Assembly (NCBI GenBank): GCA_021736135.1
Contig: JAIPGO010000022.1
Location: 1-44,547, forward strand
Length of the DNA stretch: 44,547 bases
DNA from: Candidatus Cloacimonadota bacterium
Lineage (GTDB): Bacteria > Cloacimonadota > Cloacimonadia > Cloacimonadales > TCS61
Reading direction: 5' to 3'
Part shown: piece after piece, positions 1 to 9,279 of the stretch
Layout: the number at the start of each line of letters is the position of its first letter
Position numbering within the stretch: position 1 is the stretch's first letter
Position numbers and translations under genes: made by a program
Notes under the pieces: generated by a model
Seen by the model: only the letters and a program-made list of their open reading frames with translations
Databases searched by the model: none
What the model was told of the DNA's origin: nothing

Positions 1-409
1 ATAATATCCTTTGCTTGTAATAGTATTAGATCGTTTTGTCAATTTCGATAATTTGCATTCAAAATGATAAATGTGCACTTTTCGATATATTTTTGAGGGC
101 GTAACAATTACCTGATAAATATTTACATTGAACAGTCTCTGATTCGAGCACTGATAGTCATTTTCTGATAAATATTGGAAACCTGACGACCATCTGCAAG
201 GTTTTGACTAAATATTCTGCAAAAATAATCATAATTTCCGTCAGCAATTATTGGGTTTATAGAGCATATCAGGCGTATCGGGCATATGATGCATATTAGG
301 TTAGAGTGAAGAAGCAATTAGAGAAGTGATTGTTAAAATTATTTATAGACAATAATAGAAGTATGCAAATATTTTGTTTTTCCTGATAAAATAAGAACAG
401 GAAGGCGTT
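1..409. other. AT-rich non-coding leader before glyS
   Basis: No convincing gene is seen. The stretch holds two copies of the string CTGATAAATATT (near 112 and 166), and the phrase CTGCAAGGTTTTG near 197-209, which recurs in variant form at 42566 and 43938 in other intergenic regions. Short degenerate repeats of the GCATAT/GCGTAT type lie around 266-296. No glyQ is visible upstream, so the alpha subunit gene is either just outside the window or elsewhere. Confidence 0.6.
330..358 (+). promoter_or_regulatory. possible sigma-70-type promoter of glyS
   Basis: TTGTTA, 17 bases, then TAATAG, followed about 50 bases later by the glyS start. The spacing is right but both hexamers are imperfect and the region is AT-rich, so chance matches are likely. 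Confidence 0.25.
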
Positions 410-2512
410 ATGCAGAAAAAAGATATGTTAATAGAGCTGGGAGTGGAAGAAATTCCGGCGGGATATATACTACCGGCACTGGAGAAATTCCGCACCGGTT
501 TAGAGAAAGAGCTGCAGGCAGCAAACCTGGATTTTGGCGAGATAGAGGAATTCAGCACTCCGCGGCGGTTTTGTTTGCGCATTCGTGATCTTGATGCTGA
601 GCAGCAGGATGAGAGCATTGAGCGGATAGGGCCTCAGGTGGAAGCTGCTTATGACGGGGAAGGGAAATTAACGAAAGCCGCGCTGGGATTTCTGCGGGGA
701 GCAGGAGCAGAAGAAAGCGCTATATATAAGGTAGCAACGGGAAAGGGCGAGAAGATTGCCGTAAGACTGGAAAAGAAGGGTAAGCAGACAGTATCTTTAC
801 TGAGTGATATGGTAAAAAATGGCGTAACGGGAATGAGTTTTCCCAAGGTAATGAAATGGGGTGCCACCCAGATGCAGTTTGCTCGTCCTTTACGGTGGCT
901 GGTGTGTCTTTATGGAGCGGAGTCAATAAATTTAGAGATCAACGGAATGAAAAGCGGAAGGAAGAGTTATGGTAACCGTTTTCGTCAGTTACATAATATC
1001 GTGGAAATAAGCAGTCCCGGCGAATATGAAAGTTGCCTGGAAAGAGTGGAGGTGATTGCAGAACGTCGGCAGCGTCAGCAGCAGATTATCAGCGGATTGA
1101 AGGCAATAGCAGAGCAGGAAAGATTGACTGTTATAACCGATGAGCGCCTGCTGGAGACGGTAACGGATCTGGTGGAATATCCAACGCCCGGGATTGGCAG
1201 TTTTAAGGAAAGTTACCTTTCTTTACCGGAGAAGATCATCATTTCAACCTTGAGCCAGAACCAGAAGTGTTTTGCCTTACGGCGGGAAGATGGCAACCTG
1301 GCAAACCGGTTCATATATACCAGTAACGGCAATCCTGAATTTGAAGAAATCATTAGAGAAGGAAATGAGAAAGTGATTGCAGCGCGGCTGGCAGATGCGG
1401 AGTTTTATTTCCTGGAAGATACAGCGAAGAAACTGGAATCCTATGTGCCGCATCTGAAGGAAGTGCTTTTCCAGAAGGAACTGGGCAATCTGCTGGAAAA
1501 AACGGAACGCTTAGAGAGACTAAGTGATTATATAGTCGGGGAGCTGGGAATAGATGGTGAATTAAAAGAAAATATTTTACGCTGCGCTCATCTGGCGAAA
1601 GCCGACCTGGTGACCCAGATGCTGGGGGAAAAGGAATTTACTAAGCTACAGGGTTACATCGGCAAAAAGTATGCGGAAGTAAGTGGTGAAAACCTGGAAG
1701 TAGCGCAGGGAATATATGAACATTATCAGCCCCGCGGACAGGAAGACGAACTGCCCGTGAGCAGCAGCGGCATCGTGGTGGCGCTGGCTGATAAGCTGGA
1801 TACCGTCTGTGGAATTATGGGTGTGGGTCTGGTGCCGACCGGTTCCAATGACCCTTATGCCTTGCGGAGAGCTGCCAACGGGATAGTGAGTATTCTGGCA
1901 GCAAAGGGACTGGAACTATCACTGGAAAAACTAATTGAGCAGAGTTTTGCCTTACTGGCAGCTAAATTACCGGAACCGGGAAACAATAAAGGCGTGGTCA
2001 AGGATTTTTTCCGGCAGCGTATCAACTGGCTGCTGAAGCAGCAGGGAATCGGTTATGACGTGATTGAGAGCGTAATGCACATCGATCACAGCAATATACC
2101 TGATCTATTACAGCGCGCCAGAGATGTGGAAAGCTTCCGTCAGCGGGATGATTTTGTGAGGTTGGTATTAGGATTCAAGCGAGTATCAAATATAATCAGC
2201 GAAGTAAAAGAATTTGGCATAGTTGAGGAAAGTCTGTTATCAGAAGACGCTGAAAAGCGGTTATGGCAGGAGCTTCTGAATTTAGAAGCAGACCTGGGAG
2301 CGAATCTGACAAAGAGGGAATACCGGATAATCATGGAAAAACTGGTAGCTTACAGCGTTTTTATAGACAGGTTTTTTGATGACGTGATGGTAAATGTAGA
2401 AGAAGAGCAGTTGCGGAAAAACCGCTATAATCTACTGGGTCAGATACGAGAGAAATTTTTACAGATAGCAGATCTGGCGCTGGTTGTAGTGGAAGACAAA
2501 AAAAATAAGTAA
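410..2512 (+). CDS. glyS: glycyl-tRNA synthetase beta subunit
   Basis: The 700-residue product matches the bacterial alpha2beta2 type GlyRS beta subunit in length and in its opening (LIELGVEEIPAGYI), with the typical SFPKVMKWG and FARPLRWL segments near residues 140-165. The core continues through the conserved LADKLDTV and GSNDPYALRRAANGI motifs (about residues 460-495), and the tail is the helical DALR-type anticodon-binding region. The beta subunit recognises tRNA-Gly while the alpha subunit (GlyQ) carries the active site. AGGAAGG lies just before the ATG. The gene is followed 19 bases later by pta in the same direction, so the two are probably co-transcribed. glyQ is not in the window. 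Identification is firm. Confidence 0.96.
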   Translation: MQKKDMLIELGVEEIPAGYILPALEKFRTGLEKELQAANLDFGEIEEFSTPRRFCLRIRDLDAEQQDESIERIGPQVEAAYDGEGKLTKAALGFLRGAGAEESAIYKVATGKGEKIAVRLEKKGKQTVSLLSDMVKNGVTGMSFPKVMKWGATQMQFARPLRWLVCLYGAESINLEINGMKSGRKSYGNRFRQLHNIVEISSPGEYESCLERVEVIAERRQRQQQIISGLKAIAEQERLTVITDERLLETVTDLVEYPTPGIGSFKESYLSLPEKIIISTLSQNQKCFALRREDGNLANRFIYTSNGNPEFEEIIREGNEKVIAARLADAEFYFLEDTAKKLESYVPHLKEVLFQKELGNLLEKTERLERLSDYIVGELGIDGELKENILRCAHLAKADLVTQMLGEKEFTKLQGYIGKKYAEVSGENLEVAQGIYEHYQPRGQEDELPVSSSGIVVALADKLDTVCGIMGVGLVPTGSNDPYALRRAANGIVSILAAKGLELSLEKLIEQSFALLAAKLPEPGNNKGVVKDFFRQRINWLLKQQGIGYDVIESVMHIDHSNIPDLLQRARDVESFRQRDDFVRLVLGFKRVSNIISEVKEFGIVEESLLSEDAEKRLWQELLNLEADLGANLTKREYRIIMEKLVAYSVFIDRFFDDVMVNVEEEQLRKNRYNLLGQIREKFLQIADLALVVVEDKKNK

Positions 2513-2531
2513 GTGATATAGAAGGATTAAA

Positions 2532-3527
2532 ATGGAGATTTTAAAAGATTTCAAAGAGAGAGCAAAAGCGTTTGGTGGCACGGTAATATTACCGGAGACA
2601 CATGATCTGCGCATTTTGCAGGCAGCAGAAGAGATACTCAAAACGGGAATGGCAAAAGTTGTTCTGGTGGGTAAGCCGGATCAGGTGCATACTCGCGCCA
2701 AACTGGAAGGAGTAGATTTAAGCGGAGCGGAGATCATCGAACCGGCAGCATATCCGGAAATAGACGCATTTGCCGATTATTATTATGCCAAGCGTAAACA
2801 CAAGGGTTTGACGCTTGACGAAGCCTCGGAAATAGTTACACGCCCTCTCTATTTTGGGGCGCTGATGGTGAAATTCGGTAAAGTTGACGGTATGGTGGCA
2901 GGAGCAGCCAATACAACAGGTGACGTGTTGCAGGCAGCATTAAGAGTAGTAGGCGTGGCGCCGGGATATAATACGGTATCGAGTGCTCTCATAATGGTAA
3001 TACCAAACTACCGAGGAGAAGATAGAACGTTTCTTTTTTCCGATTGTGCCGTGGTACCGGTACCAACGGCAGAACAACTGGCAGATATAGCGATGGAGAC
3101 GGCAGCCACGGGAAGAGCCTTGCTGGGAATGGAGCCGAAAGTAACGTTATTAAGCTTTTCCACGCATGGCAGTGCGGAGCATGAGAGAATAAATAAAGTG
3201 CGTCAGGCACGCAAGATATTGACAGAAAGAGAAGTGGATTTTGATTTTGACGGTGAACTGCAACTGGATGCTGCGATAGACCCGGAAGTAGCGAAAAAGA
3301 AAGCGCCGGACAGCACGGTGGCAGGAAAATCCAATATCCTGATCTTTCCCGAAATACAGAGTGGAAATATCGGTTGTAAGCTGGTAGAGCATTTTGCAAA
3401 AGCCCAGATGATAGGACCTATCATTCAGGGATTGGCAGCACCAATCTGTGATCTTTCACGCGGATGCGAATGGGAAGATGTGGTAAATACCAGCGCTCTT
3501 GTATTATTATTAGCTCAGCATAAATAG
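2532..3527 (+). CDS. pta: phosphate acetyltransferase
   Basis: The 331-residue product interconverts acetyl-CoA plus phosphate with acetyl-phosphate plus CoA. It has the short single-domain form (about 330 residues) without the N-terminal DRTGG/P-loop extension found in long Pta proteins. Recognisable family segments are GAANTTGDVLQAALRVVG (about residues 123-140), FSDCAVVPVPTAEQLADIA (about 169-187) and the C-terminal VAGKSNILIFPEIQSGNIG region followed by LAAPICDLSRG. AGAAGGA precedes the ATG. No acetate kinase gene follows; the neighbour is an aminotransferase 9 bases downstream. Phosphotransbutyrylase is related, but this length and these motifs fit Pta better. In an amino-acid fermenter it would feed ATP formation by substrate-level phosphorylation. 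Confidence 0.93.
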   Translation: MEILKDFKERAKAFGGTVILPETHDLRILQAAEEILKTGMAKVVLVGKPDQVHTRAKLEGVDLSGAEIIEPAAYPEIDAFADYYYAKRKHKGLTLDEASEIVTRPLYFGALMVKFGKVDGMVAGAANTTGDVLQAALRVVGVAPGYNTVSSALIMVIPNYRGEDRTFLFSDCAVVPVPTAEQLADIAMETAATGRALLGMEPKVTLLSFSTHGSAEHERINKVRQARKILTEREVDFDFDGELQLDAAIDPEVAKKKAPDSTVAGKSNILIFPEIQSGNIGCKLVEHFAKAQMIGPIIQGLAAPICDLSRGCEWEDVVNTSALVLLLAQHK

Positions 3528-3536
3528 GAGAAAGTT

Positions 3537-4739
3537 ATGATGATAAGATTATCTCACCGAGCCCGTGACGTGAAACCATCACCGACACTGGAAGTATCTG
3601 CTCTGGCAAAGCAGATGACAAAAGCAGGAATTGAAGTAATCAATTTTGGAGTGGGAGAACCTGATTTCAATACACCGGAAATTATCAAGGCTGCCGCCAA
3701 GAAAGCGATAGATGATAATTTCACGCGCTACACACCCAGTGCCGGGATACCGGAACTGAAACAGGCAATAGTAAATAAGTTTAAGCGTGATAACGGACTG
3801 GATTACAAGCCGGAAAATATTCTGGTAAGCCCGGGAGCCAAGGCTTCACTGATCAACGTGCTGATGGCAGTATGTGATCCACGTGATGAAGTTATTATTC
3901 CCTCACCCTACTGGGTAAGCTATACCAGCCAGGTATGGCTTTGTGATGCCCATCCGGTATTTATTGAAACGAGTGCGGAAAACAGCTTCAAGATAACGGC
4001 GGAACAGCTTGAGAAAACGCTGATGGACTTAAGCAATCCCAAGGTGCTGATCTTGAACAGTCCCAATAATCCTACAGGTGCAGTATATACTCGAGAAGAA
4101 CTGGCAGCAATCGGGGAAGTATGTTTGAAGAACGAGATTTTGATACTATCTGATGAGATCTATGAGCGGCTGGTTTATGATGGAGCACAGCATATATCCA
4201 TAGCTTCCCTATCTGAAGAATTAAAAGAGATCACGATTGTGGTAAACGGCGTATCAAAGGCATTTGCCATGACCGGATGGCGCCTGGGTTATATGGCAGG
4301 AGCAAAGCATATCATCCAGAAAGCAGCGGAAATTCAAAGTCACACGACATCCTGCGTTAATTCCATAACCCAGAAAGCCTGCATAGTAGCATTAGAAGAA
4401 GAAGACGGCAGTGTGGAAAGGATGCGTCAGGAATTTTCTCGGAGACGTGAATTTATGGTAGAAGGTCTTAGCGCCATCGAGGGTGTGAAATGCTTAAAAC
4501 CGGAAGGTGCTTTTTATATAATGGCAGACGTGAGTTCATATTTAACCGAGAACAGCCTGGGCATTAATACTTCTCAGGAATTATGCAAATATCTGCTGCA
4601 GAATTACCGGGTAGCACTGGTTGCCGGAATAGCCTTTGGAGTGGAAGGCTATGTGAGATTTTCCTACGCTAACAGCGTGGATAATATCCGCAAAGGCATA
4701 GAGCTGTTTGCGGCAGGATTACAATCATTAAGGCAGTAA
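3537..4739 (+). CDS. class I/II aminotransferase, aspartate aminotransferase-like
   Basis: A 400-residue fold-type I PLP enzyme of the aspartate/aromatic aminotransferase I-gamma group. Visible landmarks are VINFGVGEPDFNTP near residue 35, NSPNNPTG (about 174-181), SDEIYERLVYDG (about 205-216), the Schiff-base lysine in VSKAFAMTGWRLGYM (Lys241) and the C-terminal substrate-binding arginine in YVRFSYA. It probably transfers the amino group of aspartate or a related amino acid to 2-oxoglutarate. AGGAG stands before a double ATG; either Met could be the start. The gene follows pta by 9 bases, implying co-transcription. Exact substrate (Asp, Ala, aromatic or prephenate) cannot be read from sequence. 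Confidence 0.9.
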   Translation: MMIRLSHRARDVKPSPTLEVSALAKQMTKAGIEVINFGVGEPDFNTPEIIKAAAKKAIDDNFTRYTPSAGIPELKQAIVNKFKRDNGLDYKPENILVSPGAKASLINVLMAVCDPRDEVIIPSPYWVSYTSQVWLCDAHPVFIETSAENSFKITAEQLEKTLMDLSNPKVLILNSPNNPTGAVYTREELAAIGEVCLKNEILILSDEIYERLVYDGAQHISIASLSEELKEITIVVNGVSKAFAMTGWRLGYMAGAKHIIQKAAEIQSHTTSCVNSITQKACIVALEEEDGSVERMRQEFSRRREFMVEGLSAIEGVKCLKPEGAFYIMADVSSYLTENSLGINTSQELCKYLLQNYRVALVAGIAFGVEGYVRFSYANSVDNIRKGIELFAAGLQSLRQ

Positions 4740-4752
4740 AAAGAATGAAAAT

Positions 4753-4962
4753 ATGAGAGTATTTTCAGAGAATCTTCAGCAGCGGCGGAAAGAACGCCGT
4801 CAGAAAAGAACAGGGACCTGGAGTGGCTTGCTGATTAAAGTTGCAGCTTTTATTTTGCTCATAATATTGATCCGATTTATCATGGGAACAAGTGGTAAAC
4901 GCTTTGGTGATTACTGGAAAGAAGTAGCGGGACATTCGACGGCAGAAGTAGTAAATGAATGA
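4753..4962 (+). CDS. small single-pass membrane protein, unknown function
   Basis: A 69-residue product of unrecognised family. The first 25 residues are very basic (QQRRKERRQKR), followed by one hydrophobic helix at about residues 27-46 (LLIKVAAFILLIILIRFIM) and a short polar tail. Positive-inside rules predict N-terminus in, C-terminus out. It follows the aminotransferase by 13 bases in the same direction and is probably the last gene of the glyS-pta operon. The ribosome-binding site is weak (AAAGAATGAAAAT before the ATG). Real gene is likely from position and composition, but a function is not suggested. Confidence 0.6.
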   Translation: MRVFSENLQQRRKERRQKRTGTWSGLLIKVAAFILLIILIRFIMGTSGKRFGDYWKEVAGHSTAEVVNE

Positions 4963-4990
4963 TTCAGGCAGGAAAGCAGTAAAAATTTAA

Positions 4991-5019
4991 TTGACATTAT
5001 ATTTTACGAAGTTTTTTTG
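4991..5019 (+). promoter_or_regulatory. possible promoter of the TonB receptor operon
   Basis: TTGACA at 4991-4996 is followed by no good TATAAT. However, TTTTTTTG at 5012-5019, 18 bases after the TTG, resembles the TAnnTTTG -7 element known for Bacteroidota primary sigma factors. Whether this lineage uses that consensus is unknown. The site lies 37 bases before the receptor start, in the only gap large enough to hold the operon promoter. Confidence 0.35.
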
Positions 5020-5055
5020 TGAAATGAATAAAATCCAAAATCAAGGGGGATTTTG

Positions 5056-8031
5056 ATGAAGAAGATATTGTTTATATTTATTATAGCGATTTTCATCAGT
5101 CTACCGCTATATGCGGGAACCACGGGTAAGCTTGCAGGAAAAGTTAAAGACGATAAAGGCAAAGCTATACCCATGGCAAATGTTTTTGTGGATACTTTAA
5201 AGACAGGAGCTACCTGTAACGAAAACGGGCAATACATTATAATAAACCTGCCTCCGGGAACATATGATATAAGATGTTTTGGTCAAGGTTGGGGTACTGC
5301 TATTATCACTGGAGTGCAGGTGAACATGGATCAGACGACAGCCTTAAATTTCACTTTAGAGAGAGAGGCTGTGGACATCGAAGGTGTAACTATTACAGAA
5401 GCCAAGAATCAGAATATTAAGGCAGACAAGATGTCATCAGGTAATAATGTGAGTGCAGAAACAATTGCAGACATAGGTGCTCAAAGTATTGAAGAAATTG
5501 TGGCAATCCAGGCAGGAGCCGCCACCGTAGATGGAGAACTGCATGTGCGAGGCGGGCGTTCTAATGAAGTAAATTATACGGTTGACGGGATGAGCGTATC
5601 CGACCCTGTTGACGGTGGTTCCGCTTTAACGATAGACCAGGATGCAATTGCCGATATGAGCGTGATGACCGGAGGTTTCACAGCCGAATATGGTAATGCG
5701 CAATCAGGTGTCGTCAATATTGTAACCAAGAGCGGCAGTGGTGCATACAGTGGAAAGATGGAGATGAATACCGACCATTTATTCAGCGACAAGAATGATA
5801 CATCCAATGAAGATGAAGTGAAACTGGCTATTGGTGGTCCTGTGCTGGGAGATCTGGCTCCATCATTGCGTGATGATTTAACTTTTTTTATTAATGGCGC
5901 AGGTTTATGGACAGACGGGCGATTCCGCAAGTATTACCTGTCAGATCCCAATGATGACATTCCGACTCTGGAATCGGATTTCAGTTCCTTTGATCCTTAT
6001 CAGAATCGCGATGAAATAGGTCTTTGGGATATTGGTGATCGCAATTATAATTATTATAATGGAAATCTTAAGATAAAATACCAGATAAATCCCACGCAGA
6101 ATCTGACATTTGCCGCGCGTGGAGATATAACCCGTCAGGAACCGTATAGTAATGACTGGCGGTATGCGATGGATCATTATTTTGAATATGAATCACAGCA
6201 AAATCAGTATATAGTCACTTATGATCATTTATTTAATCCTCAGATGAACCTGAAGATCAAAGGTTCTGCTTACACCACAAGCTATAAACAACAGCCTAAG
6301 GGCATTGACCGGGATATGTATTTTGTTCAGGAAGATGCTTCGGAATGGGAAAAGTATTATATGGACGCCAGCGGCAGAAACACGAGCGCTATCTTTATCC
6401 TCGATCCTGAGCAGAATGGAAGAATTGGACTGGAAGGCGCTCTTTACGGTTGGCAATATCTGAGTGACGGAAATTATTACGGGATTGGTGAATTTGTGAG
6501 TCCTGGCTCCATAGCGGGAACATACCTGGATGATTCCAGTTCACAATACAGCCTGCGTGCAGATTTTGAATACCAGGTTAATCTTGTGCATGGGTTAAAA
6601 TCGGGCTTTGAGATAATTAAGCATAATATTGAAAAAGACCGGCTTTTCACACCCTGGACGATTGATGATTTCCGCTATGACGAGTTTTTAGCAAGCTGTG
6701 AATGGATAGAGAGCTATGGACCTGGAGATAGCCTTGATATCGATGAAGACGGGATTTATGACATAGAAATAGCCGACAGCACATTTTTTTATTCGCAGAC
6801 AGATAATTTCAATGCTTTGAAAGCAGCTTCGGGAACCACGGATGGCTACCGGGCTAATCCCTGGCAGGCTGCTTATTACCTTCAAGACAGAATGGAATGG
6901 GAAGGTATGATCGTAAATGCCGGCTTACGCTTCGATTTCTGGTATCTGGGTGAAGATTACGATATACTTAATCAGGATGGCACCTATAGGAAGAAAGATT
7001 TTGCTGACAAGGATAAATTCCAGTTAATGCTTTCGCCACGGCTGGGTATCTCTCACCCGATATCTGAGCGTTCAGTGTTGCATTTTGCCTATAACTATCA
7101 GAACCAGTTACCCCAAATGCAGTATATATTTACTACTGCTGATTCCACAGATGCCTATACGAGTAACACAAATGTGGTTGTGGGTAATCCAGATCTGGAA
7201 CCTCAGATCACTGTAACATATGAAGTAGGACTGCAGCAGCAGTTAAGCGAATACCTGATCATGGATATTACCGCATATTACAAAAACATTTATAATTATG
7301 TGAGCACACAGAAAGTATATAAAGTCGGTGATGAGACAGTTTACTGGTATGAATATATATCGGAGGACTACGGATCTGCTCGCGGAGTGGATATAAACCT
7401 GACCAGACCTCTCTCCAATTTTATTTCCGGCTCGGCAGCGTATTCTCTTGCCTGGGCTAATGGAAATAACTCGGATACCGTAGTGCAGGATGAGAACACG
7501 AATCTGCGGGAATTTCCGCTGGACTGGGATATTCGCCACAGTGGTAATTTAAATCTGGCATTTAAGATCCAGAAAGATGAAGATTTTTATTTTCCGTACC
7601 TTGACTGGCGGGTACCACTGGATGATTTTTCCATTAGTTTTAATTTCAGTATAGCATCCGGTGCACCATACACTCCGGTGAATGAGGAGGACACAGCACT
7701 TGATGTAAACAGCGCTAACCGGCCTTATACTTCCAATTCGAATCTCACAATTTATAAACGGTTAACTACCGGAGGCAAATCTTCCGTCAAAGTATATTTT
7801 ACGATCGATAATTTGTTCAACAAGATCAATTATAGTGGTGTTTACCCACGCACCGGAGATCCCTGGGATGACGGGCTTTACTCTCCCAATCCCAATGGCA
7901 GCGGATATATAGATAGACAGGGCGAGTATGTATCGGTGGCAACGTATAATCTTCATCAGCTTGCCCTGAAAAATCCCAGTCGGGCAAGTTCACCCAGAAC
8001 CTACAGTGTAGGATTCACCTATAACTGGTAA
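5056..8031 (+). CDS. TonB-dependent outer-membrane receptor
   Basis: The 991-residue product starts at the ATG preceded by AGGGGGA five bases upstream; an in-frame TTG directly before it is less likely. A signal peptide (MKKILFIFIIAIFISLPLYA) is followed by a carboxypeptidase-regulatory-like beta-sandwich (KLAGKVKDDKGKAIPMANVF onward, about residues 25-105), a plug domain with LHVRGGRSNEVNYTVDGM and GFTAEYGNAQSGVVNIVTKSG (about 160-225), and a long beta-barrel ending in the aromatic SVGFTYNW. It imports a ligand in an energy-dependent way through the outer membrane. Downstream genes encode ExbB, two ExbD and TonB, its likely energising complex. An acidic loop, DIDEDGIYD, in the barrel region resembles calcium-binding DxDxDG loops. 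The ligand is unknown. SusC-like nutrient uptake is possible but no SusD is present. Confidence 0.92.
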   Translation: MKKILFIFIIAIFISLPLYAGTTGKLAGKVKDDKGKAIPMANVFVDTLKTGATCNENGQYIIINLPPGTYDIRCFGQGWGTAIITGVQVNMDQTTALNFTLEREAVDIEGVTITEAKNQNIKADKMSSGNNVSAETIADIGAQSIEEIVAIQAGAATVDGELHVRGGRSNEVNYTVDGMSVSDPVDGGSALTIDQDAIADMSVMTGGFTAEYGNAQSGVVNIVTKSGSGAYSGKMEMNTDHLFSDKNDTSNEDEVKLAIGGPVLGDLAPSLRDDLTFFINGAGLWTDGRFRKYYLSDPNDDIPTLESDFSSFDPYQNRDEIGLWDIGDRNYNYYNGNLKIKYQINPTQNLTFAARGDITRQEPYSNDWRYAMDHYFEYESQQNQYIVTYDHLFNPQMNLKIKGSAYTTSYKQQPKGIDRDMYFVQEDASEWEKYYMDASGRNTSAIFILDPEQNGRIGLEGALYGWQYLSDGNYYGIGEFVSPGSIAGTYLDDSSSQYSLRADFEYQVNLVHGLKSGFEIIKHNIEKDRLFTPWTIDDFRYDEFLASCEWIESYGPGDSLDIDEDGIYDIEIADSTFFYSQTDNFNALKAASGTTDGYRANPWQAAYYLQDRMEWEGMIVNAGLRFDFWYLGEDYDILNQDGTYRKKDFADKDKFQLMLSPRLGISHPISERSVLHFAYNYQNQLPQMQYIFTTADSTDAYTSNTNVVVGNPDLEPQITVTYEVGLQQQLSEYLIMDITAYYKNIYNYVSTQKVYKVGDETVYWYEYISEDYGSARGVDINLTRPLSNFISGSAAYSLAWANGNNSDTVVQDENTNLREFPLDWDIRHSGNLNLAFKIQKDEDFYFPYLDWRVPLDDFSISFNFSIASGAPYTPVNEEDTALDVNSANRPYTSNSNLTIYKRLTTGGKSSVKVYFTIDNLFNKINYSGVYPRTGDPWDDGLYSPNPNGSGYIDRQGEYVSVATYNLHQLALKNPSRASSPRTYSVGFTYNW

Positions 8032-8067
8032 GTAAAGAAATTATGATAAATATTTTAGGAGGATAGA

Positions 8068-8850
8068 ATGAAGAAAAGGTTTTTTAATCTCTTCATACTA
8101 ATGACAGTGTTAACGCTGCTATTCAGCGTGAGTTTATTTGCCCAGGATGAGCCGGTAGCGGTCACAGCGGATCAGGGAATGAAGTTTGATGAGTCCCCCC
8201 AGATAGGTGGTTTTGAAGCTTTTACACGTTCCATAGTGGGAAGCGGTTTTGTAGATCTCTTTATTGATGGCGGGTTTGCCATGTGGCCTATCCTGATCTT
8301 ACTTGTCTGGGGTCTGGCGGTTATCATCTATAAAATTATTGCTCTCTCCTACGCGAAAATCAGCATTAATGCCTTACTGGACAAACTGATCCCTTTATTA
8401 AAAGAGAAGAAATATCAGGAAGCAGCCAATATTTGCGGCAAGACAAAGGGTCCGGTTGCAGCTGTAATTCATGCTGGTTTATTGAAAGCAGATCAGGGTG
8501 TTGGCGCTGTGGAAAAGGCAATGGAAAGCGCTGGCACGATAGAAATGGCATTTCTGGAAAGAGGATTTGTAGATCTATCTACAGTTATCAATCTGGCACC
8601 TATGCTTGGTTTCTTTGGAACCCTGGTAGGAATGATCCAGGCCTTTGATGCCATAGCAAAAGCTGGAGAAGTTGACCCGACGATCGTTGCCAGTGGTATC
8701 AATGTAGCGTTGATCACTTCGGCTGCCGGACTGGCAGTGGCAATTCCCGTACAGTTCTTCAATAATTACTTTCTAGGTAATGTTGACGGCCTGGTACTTG
8801 ATATGCAAAGAGGATCTGAAAAGGTTGTCGAGACCCTTATTGAGAACTAA
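8068..8850 (+). CDS. exbB: ExbB/TolQ-family proton channel protein
   Basis: A 260-residue MotA/TolQ/ExbB family protein. A signal-like segment (residues 1-25, ending SVSLFAQ) precedes a transmembrane helix at about 72-92 (MWPILILLVWGLAVIIYKII). A cytoplasmic stretch then leads to the conserved pair of helices with LAPMLGFFGTLVGMIQAF (about 175-192) and ALITSAAGLAVAIPV (about 212-226). It forms the inner-membrane pore that couples proton flow to TonB. GGAGGATAG precedes the ATG. The extra cleavable-looking N-terminus is longer than in E. coli ExbB and resembles periplasmic-extended ExbB variants. It is 36 bases after the receptor gene and followed by two exbD genes. Confidence 0.9.
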   Translation: MKKRFFNLFILMTVLTLLFSVSLFAQDEPVAVTADQGMKFDESPQIGGFEAFTRSIVGSGFVDLFIDGGFAMWPILILLVWGLAVIIYKIIALSYAKISINALLDKLIPLLKEKKYQEAANICGKTKGPVAAVIHAGLLKADQGVGAVEKAMESAGTIEMAFLERGFVDLSTVINLAPMLGFFGTLVGMIQAFDAIAKAGEVDPTIVASGINVALITSAAGLAVAIPVQFFNNYFLGNVDGLVLDMQRGSEKVVETLIEN

Positions 8851-8862
8851 TAAGGGGGAATT

Positions 8863-9270
8863 ATGAAGGTAAACAGGAAAAGACGGAATCTGGGGGGTAT
8901 ACCAACAACCTCCACGTCTGATATTTCCTTCCTGATGCTGGTCTTCTTTCTGGCAACCACGACCTTTGACATCAAAAAGGGATTGGGTCTGGTGCTGCCT
9001 CCTGCAGCGGATGCGGAATCGATCACGGCTAAGATTTTACCTGAAAACATCACCAAAGTCTGGATCAATATAAATGGTGACGTTGCCGTTAATGAGGAAA
9101 TTGTACCTCTTGACAAACTGGAAAGAAGAATCCGATCAGTTGTGAAAGATAACCCGGATATGGTGATTTCACTAAAAACAGACCGTAAAAGTAAATATGA
9201 TTATATGGTTAGAGTTCTGGACTTACTGCAGGCAGCCGGGGCAGAAAAAATCTCCCTGTCAACTAACTAA
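8863..9270 (+). CDS. exbD: ExbD/TolR-family protein, first copy
   Basis: A 135-residue biopolymer transport protein. A short cytoplasmic N-terminus with the family signature IPTTSTSDISFLMLVFFLAT (about 13-32) carries the conserved membrane aspartate (DISF) expected to take part in proton translocation. The rest is the periplasmic ExbD domain, with VWININGDVAVN and VVKDNPDMVISLKTDRKSKY. GGGGGAAT precedes the ATG. It lies 12 bases after exbB and 9 bases before a second exbD. Confidence 0.9.
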   Translation: MKVNRKRRNLGGIPTTSTSDISFLMLVFFLATTTFDIKKGLGLVLPPAADAESITAKILPENITKVWININGDVAVNEEIVPLDKLERRIRSVVKDNPDMVISLKTDRKSKYDYMVRVLDLLQAAGAEKISLSTN

Positions 9271-9279
9271 GAAGGTACT

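Noticed and set aside
2989-3399. Long open frame on the minus strand inside pta
   Set aside because: It is the shadow of a well-conserved gene and has no ribosome-binding site or recognisable protein character.
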